The notes: generated by a model not told the origin, from the letters alone. Positions 1 to 7,870 are shown, counted from the stretch's first letter. The stretch: DNA of 39,095 bases from Pseudomaricurvus sp. HS19 (GCF_009857815.1 NZ_WVVW01000014.1:1-39095), one strand, 5' to 3'. A program made the numbers and translations.

Positions 1-35
1 GCTCGCTACTCGTTACTCGCCACTCGCGCCTGACC

Positions 36-138
36 CCGTCATCGCGAGGCGCGTCTTTTGCGCCGTGGCGATCCATGCCTGGCAGCGTCATACAGACCAG
101 GCTGCGTACATGGATTACTTCGCTGCGCTCGCATGACG
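36..138. repeat. Dispersed intergenic repeat, 'GTCATCGCGAGG' type
   Basis: The segment opens with CCCCGTCATCGCGAGGCGCG and closes with CGCTCGCATGACG, so its ends are roughly inverted. The same opening block and a very similar closing block occur at 28985-29144 with a different interior. I see no coding potential. Just upstream (1-30) is a short run of imperfect ACTCG-type repeats. It is a noncoding dispersed repeat of unknown function, lying downstream of the minus-strand beta-propeller gene. Confidence 0.6.
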
Positions 139-183
139 TTAGCCGGAATAATAAGCCGTCGTCGAAACCAGCACAGTCGTGGC

Positions 184-1218
184 TCAGGGTTTAATGGCAA
201 CACCCCAGGGGTAGCGCCCCACCTTGATACTCTTGACCACCTGCAGTTTTTTGACATCCACCACCGAGACATCGCCACTGACTCCGTTAGTGGTCAGCAG
301 CAGTGATTCGTCGCTGTTCAGTGCCAGGTGCCAGACCCGCTGGCCCACCAGCAGGTACTTGATCACCTCCAGGGTTTTTACATCCACCACCGCAACGTGA
401 TTGCTGGGGCCTAGGGCGATAAAGGCGTAGCGATCGTCGCGGGTGAGCTGGATGCCCACCGGCTGGATGCGGTCGCGGTGTACTCCCGGGATCCTGAATT
501 GCAGAACCTTGCGCACGCTGCGGTCATCCACATTGATTATGGTGACCGTGCCGCCTATCTCGGACGACGCCCACAGGGTGTCACCCTTGTGTGAGAACTC
601 CACATGGCGGGGACGCTGATCCACCAGTGTGTTGTCCACCAGTTCATTGGTGGTGCTGTCGATCCAGTGCAGCATGTTGCTGGTTTCCGAGGTGTTCACC
701 ACCCAGCGACCATCCGGGCTCACGGCCATACCTTCCGGTTCGATACCCACTTCAATCTGTGCCACTACATCCCGCGCTTCGGTATCCACTACCGTGACAA
801 TGGCGTTGTCCTCGTTGGAGATATAGAGCAGGCGATTGTTCGGGTGCAGGGCAAACTGCTCCGGGTCTTCTCCGGAAGGGAGGTTGGCCACGACTCGCTT
901 GCTGGCCACATCAAACACCTGCACCGCGTCGGAGTCGCTGGCGCAGATGTAGAGCTTGCTGTAATCGTTGCTGAAGGTAATGCCCCGCGGCCGCATGCCG
1001 ACCTCCAGGGTGTCCACCACTTGCAGTGTTTTCAGGTCAATGATGGAGAGGGTGTTGTCTTTCTCATTGGAGACATAGGCCTGTTCTGCCAGCGCGGCAC
1101 CGGCACTCAGCAGCAGTCCCCAAAAAGCCAGAGGCAGAAGAGAGCTGGCCTGTGGCAAGAGGGGGCACGCTTGAGGCAAGTGCCGGGCAGAAGCGTTTAA
1201 TAAATGGCGCAGGCTCAT
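184..1218 (-). CDS. PQQ-dependent catabolism-associated YVTN beta-propeller protein
   Basis: This 344-residue exported protein has a long N-terminal region ending in a hydrophobic stretch and an ALA cleavage site near residue 44. Seven or so YVTN/NHL-like blades follow, each with a motif of the form 'V-x-V-D-x-x-T/K-x-x-V' and a paired 'P-x-G/E-x-x-x-S/H' strand. This matches the family found beside quinoprotein alcohol dehydrogenases. Its biochemical role is unproven; a periplasmic scaffold or accessory function is usually proposed. The start lies 4 bp after the stop of the binding-protein gene at 1223-2440, so the two form one minus-strand operon. The ABC permease and ATPase genes that often follow in such loci are absent here: the gene is followed by a repeat and the window edge. 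Confidence 0.85.
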   Translation of the reverse strand: MSLRHLLNASARHLPQACPLLPQASSLLPLAFWGLLLSAGAALAEQAYVSNEKDNTLSIIDLKTLQVVDTLEVGMRPRGITFSNDYSKLYICASDSDAVQVFDVASKRVVANLPSGEDPEQFALHPNNRLLYISNEDNAIVTVVDTEARDVVAQIEVGIEPEGMAVSPDGRWVVNTSETSNMLHWIDSTTNELVDNTLVDQRPRHVEFSHKGDTLWASSEIGGTVTIINVDDRSVRKVLQFRIPGVHRDRIQPVGIQLTRDDRYAFIALGPSNHVAVVDVKTLEVIKYLLVGQRVWHLALNSDESLLLTTNGVSGDVSVVDVKKLQVVKSIKVGRYPWGVAIKP

Positions 1219-1222
1219 GGCA

Positions 1223-2440
1223 TCAACTCTCTGTGTGACCGACAGACATGGAACATTTCACCTCGCTGCGATCGAAACCGAGGGTGTCCATGGTGGAGTA
1301 GGGGTGCAGGTAACCGTCCTGTGGCGACTGGCTCACCACTGCGTTCGGTTGCACCAGCGGAATGGGTTGGCGCAGCTGGCCGTTCCAGGGGCGGAAGCTG
1401 AGGGCCCGACCCTTGAAGGCGCTGAGCTGAAAGTTCTCGCTGAGCAGGTAGTCATAGACGGTCGTGCGGTCAGGGCTGCGGGTACGGGTTACCGCCTCGC
1501 CAAGGGCGCGCAGGGCCAGCCAGGCGGCGTAATCGGTTTCCGCCATCTCCCGCTGGTGCAGGTCACGGAAGCGGTTCTGCAACTGCGCCGCTCCCCACTG
1601 CTCAATACTCCAGTGCCAGGCGGTGGCGGTGAGGCCCTGGGTGCCGGCTACCGGCCTGGGCAGCCAGGTGTTGTAGGGCAGGTACTCGCCGATATCACCG
1701 GGCTCGTCCGCCACCAGCACCACATCGTAATCCCGCGCCTGGGTAAAACGCGGGATCTCCTGCTGCGCGGAACGGCGCAGGTCTGATTCGGTCTGCCACT
1801 GGCGGCTGTCCACAAACTTGCCGCCAAAGCGTTTGGCAGAGCGCTGCAGGGCCGTGGCGTAAAGTTGATCCCCCGGTTGCAGGCCGGTGACCAGCAACCA
1901 GTTCTGCCAGCGCTTTTTGATCAGGAGCTGGGTCAGCGCATCGGTCAGCATGGCGCGGCTGGGGATGGTGTGCAGAAGGTGCGCCTGACAGTGTAATTGA
2001 CGCAGCTGGTCGTCCTTGTTGGTGGCGTTAAAGACGACGGCGCGGTCGCGCAAGGCTGGTTGCTGCAGCATGGATAACAGGGTCGGTGTCGGCAGGTCGG
2101 CAACGATAAAGCTGTTGCCGGCGGCAATCCATTGGCTGGCCGCCGCCAACAGCTGGTCCGCATCGGCAGAGGCGAATGTCTCAATGGCAAAGCGCTGTCC
2201 GATAAAGCGGGCAATCGTGTTGTTGTCATCACGCCCCAGCAGGGCACCGGCTACGCCCAGGTTATCGGGCGCCGCCCGTACGTTGGAGAGCACTGGCTTG
2301 GGTGGCATCTGCTGTCGCAGGTAGAGCACCCCGATCACCTCGGCCTCTGTCCCGGTCTCCGCGGCCAGCACTGTTCCGGGCCGGAGCAGGCAGATCCAGC
2401 ACAGCAGCATCAGCAGGTGGCAGGGCGTCAGTTTTGTCAT
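1223..2440 (-). CDS. ABC-type substrate-binding protein of PQQ alcohol dehydrogenase system
   Basis: This 405-residue protein has a clear signal peptide (hydrophobic residues 8-25, cleavage after VLA near 26) and a periplasmic type-I binding-protein fold resembling branched-chain amino-acid binding proteins. It contains repeated Rossmann-like strands such as 'NWLLVTG' and 'YDVVLVADEPGD'. Sequence and position match the family of ABC-like binding proteins tied to PQQ-dependent alcohol dehydrogenases. Whether it serves transport, sensing or cofactor delivery is not known. It is the first gene of a minus-strand pair and diverges from the cytochrome c-550 gene across a 368-bp regulatory region. 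It is unrelated in sequence to the second binding protein at 3296-4192. Confidence 0.8.
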   Translation of the reverse strand: MTKLTPCHLLMLLCWICLLRPGTVLAAETGTEAEVIGVLYLRQQMPPKPVLSNVRAAPDNLGVAGALLGRDDNNTIARFIGQRFAIETFASADADQLLAAASQWIAAGNSFIVADLPTPTLLSMLQQPALRDRAVVFNATNKDDQLRQLHCQAHLLHTIPSRAMLTDALTQLLIKKRWQNWLLVTGLQPGDQLYATALQRSAKRFGGKFVDSRQWQTESDLRRSAQQEIPRFTQARDYDVVLVADEPGDIGEYLPYNTWLPRPVAGTQGLTATAWHWSIEQWGAAQLQNRFRDLHQREMAETDYAAWLALRALGEAVTRTRSPDRTTVYDYLLSENFQLSAFKGRALSFRPWNGQLRQPIPLVQPNAVVSQSPQDGYLHPYSTMDTLGFDRSEVKCSMSVGHTES

Positions 2441-2524
2441 TGTTATGGGGCGGTCGCCGTGATCCGGGGGGCGTGGACACAGCGTTCGGTACCGCTCTCT
2501 CTTCTGTTATTCGGATGTCCTTAT

Positions 2525-2659
2525 CCTAAGTCGCGACTTTAGGTGGGGGTATATGCAAATGGTCGCGCCGGATTGCTACTTAAGTAGTAAATTTCGCGCG
2601 GCCAACCACGGGAAGTCCCGTCAGGCGCGGTTCTGCCGACGGCTTTTGCGACTTTAGGT
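2525..2659. promoter_or_regulatory. Candidate operators in the divergent alcohol-oxidation promoter region
   Basis: The 368-bp gap 2441-2808 separates divergent genes and holds three notable sites. One is a near-palindrome CCTAAGTCGCGACTTTAGG (2525-2543). The second is a perfect 12-bp palindrome CTACTTAAGTAG (2576-2587). The third is a second copy of the 12-mer GCGACTTTAGGT (first at 2533-2544, again at 2648-2659, 115 bp apart). Repetition plus symmetry suggests binding sites for a regulator of the quinoprotein genes, possibly the LuxR-type response regulators known to control such loci. The regulator's identity is inference. Confidence 0.45.
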
Positions 2660-2808
2660 CTATACCGGTCCCGGGTCGACGACACCAAAGCACAATTGTT
2701 CGCAGGGGAGGTTTTGATAGCATTTTCAACAGACGGTGGCAGTCCCCTTTTTGACGCAATCCATCGCTACAGAACTCACATTCATTAGATAACGAGGCGA
2801 GGCTGAAT

Positions 2809-3261
2809 ATGCGTGTTCTCTCTCAGAAAAAAGCAAAACAACTGGGCGCTGCCATCCTGCTATCCCTGCCATTTGGCCTGGCCATGGGGCATGGCGACGT
2901 GACTCCGCAAGCCGTCAACACCGATTCCCTGCCGGACCTGGGAGAGGAGTGGCGCGATGAAAACCCCTTCCGTGGTAACGAAGAGGCGATTCGTATTGGC
3001 ACTTCCGCCTATACCCAGAACTGCGCTCGCTGTCACGGGCTGGATGCTATTTCCGGCGGTATCACTCCCGACCTGCGTAAGCTCAATGATGAATTTGAGT
3101 TTCCCGACAAGGCGGAGTCCGACCAGTGGTTCATGGAACGCATCCGTCACGGTGCGGTGGTAGATGGACGTGTCTACATGCCTCCGTTTGAGGGGATCCT
3201 GAGCCAGGAGGCCATGTGGTCTATCCGCTCCTACCTCGATACCCGCAAGCTGGAAGAGTAA
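2809..3261 (+). CDS. pedF: Cytochrome c-550, PedF type
   Basis: This is a 150-residue periplasmic mono-heme cytochrome c. A hydrophobic N-terminus (about residues 12-27) acts as signal peptide. The heme-binding motif CARCH is at residues 72-76, and the likely axial Met is Met124 in 'VYMPPF'. A conserved 'GGITPDLRKL' segment sits between them. Family members accept electrons from PQQ-dependent ethanol or alcohol dehydrogenase and pass them to the terminal oxidase. A GAGGCGAGG ribosome site precedes the ATG. It is followed by the binding-protein gene at 3296 and then the dehydrogenase, its likely electron donor. Confidence is high for a class-I cytochrome c and good for the PedF subfamily. Confidence 0.88.
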   Translation: MRVLSQKKAKQLGAAILLSLPFGLAMGHGDVTPQAVNTDSLPDLGEEWRDENPFRGNEEAIRIGTSAYTQNCARCHGLDAISGGITPDLRKLNDEFEFPDKAESDQWFMERIRHGAVVDGRVYMPPFEGILSQEAMWSIRSYLDTRKLEE

Positions 3262-3295
3262 CCGTTCAGGCCCGAGCCAATTGCCGGAGACTGTG

Positions 3296-4192
3296 ATGAA
3301 GCGTCTGGTCGCTGCAAAGGTCCTGTTGGGCCTGCTGATGAGCCTGTCCCTCTGGGTGCAGGCTCGTTCCTATGACGATATCGTGGCCTCCGGCTACATC
3401 GAGTTCGCGGTCTACCAGAATTTCCCCCCCTACTCCTGGCAGGAGAAGGGGCGGCCCACCGGTATAGATATAGAACTGGGCGAGGCCATAGCGGCCCGCC
3501 TGGGTGTCGAGCCGCGCTGGTTGTGGATCGCCGCCGGTGAAACCGTCGAAGACGACATGCGCAATGCCTTGTGGAAAGGACACATTGTCACCCGCCACAA
3601 AGCCGACGTGATGTTGCGTGCCCCCTACGACCGCAAGTTCAGTTACAGCGTTGATGGTTACGGGCTGCCGCGCAACGACATGGTCTTTATGACCGCTCCC
3701 TACCACAGCGAATCCTGGCAGCTGGCCCGCAACCTGGATAAGGTCGGTGCGGTGCGCAACCTGGCGATTTTCCAGTACCAGCCTATTGGTGTAGAGATCG
3801 ACAGCCTGCCGGACTTCTACCTGGCCGGTGCCTATCAGGGACGCCTTACCAAAAACCTGCACCACTATCCCACCGTGTTTGAGGCGCTGGGGGATTTTGC
3901 CGGTGGCAAGCTGAGTGCTGTGGCCGGTATGGGCAGTCAACTGGAGTGGTGGCTGGCCAAACACCAGCCGTCGGTATTGCTCGATATCGACAATGATGGC
4001 TTCGAGGCCATCGGCAAACTCAGCTGGGACATTGGTATTGCGGTCAAAAGCGATTATCGGCAACTGGGTTACGCCATTGAGGGTATCGTCAACCAGTTGA
4101 TCCGCGATGGTGAGATGCGCGAATTATTCAGCCACTATCAGGTTGCCTGGCAGTTGCCCTCCCTGTTGCAGGAAACTGCATCTGCGGAGTAG
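3296..4192 (+). CDS. Quinoprotein dehydrogenase-associated substrate-binding protein (MoxJ/XoxJ-like)
   Basis: This 298-residue exported protein is of the extracellular solute-binding family 3 type. The signal peptide is residues 1-23, cleaved after VQA. The mature part begins with the typical 'Y-x-x-F-P-P-Y-S' strand and 'G-x-D-I-E-L-G-x-A-I-A' helix. The ATG at 3296 is chosen because GGAG lies 6 bp upstream; an in-frame TTG at 3281 lacks one. Homologues sit beside methanol and ethanol quinoproteins (MoxJ/XoxJ), where the proposed role is activation or assembly of the dehydrogenase rather than uptake. There is no permease in the window. It is in an operon with the cytochrome (34 bp upstream) and is followed by a hairpin that could end this transcript. 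Confidence 0.82.
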   Translation: MKRLVAAKVLLGLLMSLSLWVQARSYDDIVASGYIEFAVYQNFPPYSWQEKGRPTGIDIELGEAIAARLGVEPRWLWIAAGETVEDDMRNALWKGHIVTRHKADVMLRAPYDRKFSYSVDGYGLPRNDMVFMTAPYHSESWQLARNLDKVGAVRNLAIFQYQPIGVEIDSLPDFYLAGAYQGRLTKNLHHYPTVFEALGDFAGGKLSAVAGMGSQLEWWLAKHQPSVLLDIDNDGFEAIGKLSWDIGIAVKSDYRQLGYAIEGIVNQLIRDGEMRELFSHYQVAWQLPSLLQETASAE

Positions 4193-4206
4193 GTGGTTGC
4201 GAAAGA

Positions 4207-4286
4207 AAAAGATCGCCCGGGGGACCGGGCTCCTACGGGTGTGGTTGTCGCGTACCGTAGGAGCCCGCTCCCCCGGGCGATCTTTT
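4207..4286. repeat. Long inverted repeat, 'GATCGCCCGGGG' family; possible terminator
   Basis: The arms AAAAGATCGCCCGGGGG and the matching CCCCCGGGCGATCTTTT enclose inner arms CGGGCTCCTACGG and CCGTAGGAGCCCG, leaving a loop of about 16 nt. The T-run after the right arm and A-run before the left one fit a bidirectional rho-independent terminator. Related copies are at 14861-14982 and 9138-9169, with a partial one near 6388-6412. It separates the cytochrome/binding-protein transcript from the dehydrogenase. Confidence 0.7.
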
Positions 4287-4570
4287 CATCTCCGCTCGAT
4301 TCGGCCATTAACGACTGTAAAACCTTTTATCTCGTCTGCAAAAAAAGCCGCAACTCAACATCCCACATCATACCAAATTACTACCAAGGAACAACTCAGT
4401 CGCGCCCCTTGGTTAATGGTGCATTGACCGCCCCCTGCACATACTGAGACTGGACTCGTAGAGCGCTGAAGCAGTTTTTTTACTCCCTAAAAAATTTGCC
4501 CGCCCAGAGAGCGATACGAAACGACTCACCACATAAAAACGGTTCTGTAAAAGAGAGTAGGAGACCTCCT
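4287..4570 (+). promoter_or_regulatory. Upstream region of the PQQ alcohol dehydrogenase
   Basis: This non-coding, AT-richer stretch lies between the terminator-like hairpin and the dehydrogenase. It contains an inverted repeat ACCAAGG (4383-4389) and CCTTGGT (4407-4413), 17 bp apart, which could be an operator. No convincing sigma-70 pair was identified. A TAGGAG ribosome site 7 bp before the ATG at 4571 fixes the start of the dehydrogenase. The separate leader suggests the dehydrogenase has its own promoter, as expected for a highly expressed enzyme. Confidence 0.35.
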
Positions 4571-6328
4571 ATGAAGATGCGATTACTGGCAAAATCGGTT
4601 GGCATGACCGCAGCTTTCAGTGTTGCTCTGTGTGCGGCTCAGGTGCATGCGAAGGTGACCGACAAAGACATTGTGAACGATGCCAAGACGGTTGAAGATG
4701 TTGTTTCCAACGGCCTCGGGCCACAGGGACAGCGTTACAGTCCACTGAAACAGGTAAACACCAAAAACGTAAAATCCCTCTCCCCCATCTGGTCCTTCTC
4801 CTTTGGTGGTGAAAAGCAGCGTGGTCAGGAATCACAGCCGCTGGTAAAAGATGGCGTCATGTACGTGACCGCGTCCTACTCCCGTATTTTTGCGGTGGAC
4901 GTAAAAACCGGTGAGGAGCTATGGCAGTACGACGCACGCCTGCCCGACGGCATTATGCCTTGCTGCGATGTGATCAACCGCGGCGCCGCGCTTTACGACG
5001 ACCTGGTGATTTTCGGCACCCTGGACGCCAAGCTGGTGGCGCTGGATGCGAAAACCGGTAAGCCTCGCTGGCGTAAAACCGTCGGCGACTATCAGGCTGG
5101 CTACTCCCTTACCGCGGCACCCCTGATCGCCAAGGGCAAGGTGATTACCGGTGTATCCGGAGGTGAGTTCGGTATTGTTGGTAAAGTGGAAGCCCGCGAT
5201 GCCAAAACCGGTGAGCTGGTCTGGAGTCGTCCTACCGTGGAAGGCCACATGGGCTATCTTAACGGCAAGGAGAACGGCATTACCGGTGGCGAAGCCGGCA
5301 AGACCTGGCCCGGTGATATGTGGAAAACCGGTGGTGCTGCGACCTGGCTGGGCGGAACCTACGATCCCGACGTAGACCTGCTGTTCTTCGGTACCGGTAA
5401 CCCTGCACCCTGGAACTCCCACCTGCGCCCCGGCGACAACCTCTACAGTGCCTCACGCCTGGCCATCGACCCGGACACCGGCAAGATTGTCTGGCACTTC
5501 CAGACCACCCCGCACGACGGCTGGGATTTCGATGGTGTGAACGAACTGGTCTCCTTCGATTACAAGGAGAAGGGTAAAACCATCAAGGCGGCGGCTACCG
5601 CCGACCGTAACGGCTTCTTCTATGTGCTGGACCGTACCAATGGTGACTTTATCCGCGGTATGCCGTTCGTGAAGAAACTCAACTGGGCCAAGGGCCTGGA
5701 CGAAAAAGGCCGTCCACTCTACGATGAGGCGTTCCGTCCCGGTAATCCTGCCGATGCCAAAGATGGCGCCAAAGGCAAAACCGTGTTCTCCATTCCCTCC
5801 TTCCTGGGTGGCAAGAACTGGATGCCTATGGCCTACAGTCAGGACACCGGCCTGTTCTACGTGCCTTCCAACGAATGGGGCATGGATATCTGGAACGAGC
5901 CTGTGAACTACAAGAAGGGTGCGGCTTATCTGGGTTCCGGTTTCACCATCAAGCCAGTGTTTGACGACCACATCGGTTCGCTGAAAGCCATCAACCCGGT
6001 TACCGGCAAGGTGGAGTGGGAGTACAAGAACACCGCTCCTCTGTGGGGTGGCGTACTGGCGACTGCTGGCAACCTGGTCTTTATGGGCAATCCGGAAGGT
6101 TACCTGATGGCCATGAACGCCAAAACCGGTGAAGTGCTGTACAAGTTCAATACCGGTACTGGTATCGTCAGCTCGCCCATCACCTGGGAGCAGGACGGTG
6201 AGCAGTACGTGACCATTGTCGCCGGCTGGGGTGGTGCGATTCCTCTCTGGGGTGGCGAAGTGGCCAAACTGGTGAAGGACTTCAACCAGGGCGGTAGTGT
6301 CTGGACCTTCAAGCTGCCCAAGTCCTGA
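4571..6328 (+). CDS. PQQ-dependent alcohol dehydrogenase, predicted lanthanide type
   Basis: This 585-residue periplasmic quinoprotein has a signal peptide (residues 1-27, cleaved after VHA) and an eight-bladed propeller with tryptophan-docking repeats 'K-T-G-E/K-x-x-W'. Expected active-site features are present: the vicinal disulfide Cys131-Cys132, and metal/PQQ ligands Glu199 (GGEFG), Asn277 (GNPAPW) and catalytic Asp319. Asp321, two residues later (WDFDGVN), is the extra carboxylate that marks lanthanide-dependent enzymes (XoxF, PedH); calcium enzymes have Ala, Ser or Thr there. It should oxidise primary alcohols to aldehydes and pass electrons to the cytochrome c-550 encoded upstream. Substrate cannot be told from sequence. 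ATG 4571 is favoured by a TAGGAG site and the signal peptide; the upstream TTG at 4496 is not. Confidence 0.9.
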   Translation: MKMRLLAKSVGMTAAFSVALCAAQVHAKVTDKDIVNDAKTVEDVVSNGLGPQGQRYSPLKQVNTKNVKSLSPIWSFSFGGEKQRGQESQPLVKDGVMYVTASYSRIFAVDVKTGEELWQYDARLPDGIMPCCDVINRGAALYDDLVIFGTLDAKLVALDAKTGKPRWRKTVGDYQAGYSLTAAPLIAKGKVITGVSGGEFGIVGKVEARDAKTGELVWSRPTVEGHMGYLNGKENGITGGEAGKTWPGDMWKTGGAATWLGGTYDPDVDLLFFGTGNPAPWNSHLRPGDNLYSASRLAIDPDTGKIVWHFQTTPHDGWDFDGVNELVSFDYKEKGKTIKAAATADRNGFFYVLDRTNGDFIRGMPFVKKLNWAKGLDEKGRPLYDEAFRPGNPADAKDGAKGKTVFSIPSFLGGKNWMPMAYSQDTGLFYVPSNEWGMDIWNEPVNYKKGAAYLGSGFTIKPVFDDHIGSLKAINPVTGKVEWEYKNTAPLWGGVLATAGNLVFMGNPEGYLMAMNAKTGEVLYKFNTGTGIVSSPITWEQDGEQYVTIVAGWGGAIPLWGGEVAKLVKDFNQGGSVWTFKLPKS

Positions 6329-6355
6329 TTCACTGAAGCCAGAAGTTACACAAAG

Positions 6356-6383
6356 AAACCCGCGCACAAGCGCGGGTTTTTTT
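6356..6383 (+). terminator. Rho-independent terminator after the alcohol dehydrogenase
   Basis: A perfect 10-bp stem AAACCCGCGC / GCGCGGGTTT with loop ACAA is followed by a run of seven T (6377-6383). It lies 28 bp after the stop codon, a textbook intrinsic terminator on the plus strand. Confidence 0.95.
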
Positions 6384-6387
6384 GTTT

Positions 6388-6412
6388 CCCGCGGGAGCGG
6401 GCTCCTACAGTA
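6388..6412. repeat. Partial REP-like element (GGGAGCGGGCTCCTAC)
   Basis: A CCGCGGGAGCGGGCTCCTAC sequence lies between the terminator and the end of the IclR gene. It shares the GGGCTCCTAC core with the palindromes at 4207-4286 and 9138-9169, and it sits between convergent genes. Confidence 0.5.
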
Positions 6413-7304
6413 CGGGCGGGATACGGCCGTGGGTTTCGCTGGTAATAATCTCGGCGGCGGCACAGAGGCGGTCGGCGTAACGCGCAACTTCCGTTGCATC
6501 CAGGTTGCCGGGCACACCGCTGACCACAATTTCGAAAATCACTTCACCGGTGGGTGAAAACACCGGGGCAGACAGGTAGGTGACGCCATCGATGGCGGCG
6601 TCCTGCAGATCGATCAGCTGCAGCTCCCGCTCCGAGAGGGTTGCTGTCCACTGCAACAGATTGTGCCAGTAGGTTTCATCGCGCGCTTCGCCGATGGGCA
6701 GGAACATTACCTTGCGCAACCGCTGCATGGCAGGGCCAAAACCGGCGATGGAGTAGCCGCGCTGTCTTATCAACGCCAGTGCATCCAGCAGGTAGTGTTG
6801 CCGGGCCTCGCTCATGTAGCCATCGGTCTGCCCGATATAGCGACGGATGGTCTCTGCATCACTCCAGGCAATATGGGATAAACCCACGGGCGGCAACAGG
6901 GGTTGCCGTTCGCCCACCCGACTCATGCCTTTCAGGGATTGTGGCGATCCCTCCTTGGCCAGCAGCAACAGCTCGTCGTCCATGTGGGCCGCAATGGAAC
7001 ATTGCAGGTCCAGCTCTACCGCAAGGCGGGTAATTTCGCGCCGCGCCACTTCAATTCCGCGATGCTTAGCTACCGCGGCTTCACCCACTGCCACCAGGGT
7101 AATGCCCAGTGAGTAGGTTTTGTGGCGCTCATTGCGACTGAGGTAGCGGGCTTCCACCATGGTGGTGAGGATGCGGTGGGCGGAGCCGTTGCTCAGTCCC
7201 AGGTGACGGGCGATCTCCGCAAGCGTAAAGGCTTCGGTGGGGTGGGCGGCCAGGAAGTTGATGACCGACAGGACCCGGGTGGTGGGATTGGAGGGATCGG
7301 GCAC
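6405..7304 (-). CDS. IclR-family transcriptional regulator
   Basis: This 299-residue regulator has an N-terminal winged helix-turn-helix (about residues 8-65; recognition region 'TLAEIARHLGLSNGSAHRIL') and a C-terminal IclR effector domain (about 80-260). The start is a GTG at 7304 with GAGG upstream; no better ATG is in frame. IclR proteins are usually local regulators of catabolic genes that respond to small aromatic or organic acids. It diverges from the ferredoxin/P450 pair. The gap between them contains a strong plus-strand promoter followed by repeated ATTCCA/TGGAAT half-sites, so it probably controls that pair and perhaps itself. The effector cannot be predicted from sequence. Confidence 0.9.
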   Translation of the reverse strand: MPDPSNPTTRVLSVINFLAAHPTEAFTLAEIARHLGLSNGSAHRILTTMVEARYLSRNERHKTYSLGITLVAVGEAAVAKHRGIEVARREITRLAVELDLQCSIAAHMDDELLLLAKEGSPQSLKGMSRVGERQPLLPPVGLSHIAWSDAETIRRYIGQTDGYMSEARQHYLLDALALIRQRGYSIAGFGPAMQRLRKVMFLPIGEARDETYWHNLLQWTATLSERELQLIDLQDAAIDGVTYLSAPVFSPTGEVIFEIVVSGVPGNLDATEVARYADRLCAAAEIITSETHGRIPPVL

Positions 7305-7353
7305 AGGCAGTGGGCCTCGGGTGTGAAGTTTTGTCAGGCGGACCGGGTGATGA

Positions 7354-7381
7354 TTGACAGAGAGGTCTCCCTTTCTATAAT
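7354..7381 (+). promoter_or_regulatory. Near-consensus sigma-70 promoter for ferredoxin/P450
   Basis: TTGACA at 7354-7359 and TATAAT at 7376-7381 are both perfect consensus hexamers, with a 16-bp spacer, oriented toward the ferredoxin gene. The untranslated leader would be about 140 nt. Confidence 0.8.
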
Positions 7382-7382
7382 C

Positions 7383-7419
7383 ATTCCAGAAATAAAGATA
7401 AGTATTCCAATAATGGAAT
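7383..7419. promoter_or_regulatory. Candidate IclR operator cluster
   Basis: ATTCCA occurs at 7383-7388 and again 21 bp (two helical turns) later at 7404-7409. The second copy pairs with TGGAAT at 7414-7419 to form the inverted repeat ATTCCA-ATAA-TGGAAT. TGGAA/TTCCA half-sites resemble those of IclR-family boxes. The cluster lies just downstream of the -10 box, where a bound protein would block the strong promoter. Confidence 0.5.
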
Positions 7420-7526
7420 TATAAGCATAAAAAGCCTGTTCGCAAGCGCTCCGGTGTTTCTGCCAGACGTGACCCATACTGTGTCTGGAGAAGTGTCCGA
7501 ATCGCAGCCCCGCAAAGGAGAAACCC

Positions 7527-7850
7527 ATGACCATCGTAAATTACATCGACCATGACGGCACCGCCCACGAAGTTGACGTGCCCAATGGCGACAGCGTTAT
7601 GCAGGGCGCTGTCGATAACGGCCTGGAAGGTATTCTGGGTGAGTGCGGTGGCGGTCTTGCCTGCGCCACCTGCCTCTGCTTTGTAGACCCGGATTGGCGT
7701 GATCGCACCGGCGAAGCGTCGGAGATGGAAAAGGAGATGCTGGAGTTCTCCGCCCATGGGACGGAACCTGGTTCGCGCCTGAGCTGCCAGATCACGGTCT
7801 CGGATGAACTTGAAGGTCTGGTGGTGCGCCTGCCGGAATCCCAGTACTGA
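7527..7850 (+). CDS. [2Fe-2S] ferredoxin, putidaredoxin/adrenodoxin type
   Basis: This 107-residue soluble electron-transfer protein has the cluster ligands Cys40, Cys46, Cys49 and Cys87, in the C-x5-C-x2-C...C arrangement of vertebrate-type ferredoxins such as putidaredoxin. An extra Cys51 is present. AAGGAG lies 7 bp before the ATG. The P450 gene follows after 20 bp, so this is almost certainly its electron donor. The usual third partner, an FAD-dependent ferredoxin reductase, is not adjacent and must be supplied from elsewhere in the genome. Confidence 0.93.
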   Translation: MTIVNYIDHDGTAHEVDVPNGDSVMQGAVDNGLEGILGECGGGLACATCLCFVDPDWRDRTGEASEMEKEMLEFSAHGTEPGSRLSCQITVSDELEGLVVRLPESQY

Positions 7851-7870
7851 ATAACAGGAGGAGAGTACAG

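Noticed and set aside
2736-2760. Sigma-54 promoter candidate (TGGCAG...TTTTTGAC) upstream of the cytochrome gene
   Set aside because: The -12 GC element is not at the required spacing, so the match is too weak to report.
5453-6529. 358-residue minus-strand frame opposite the alcohol dehydrogenase and crossing the terminator
   Set aside because: Composition is typical of an antisense shadow, and it runs through a strong intrinsic terminator and into the IclR gene.
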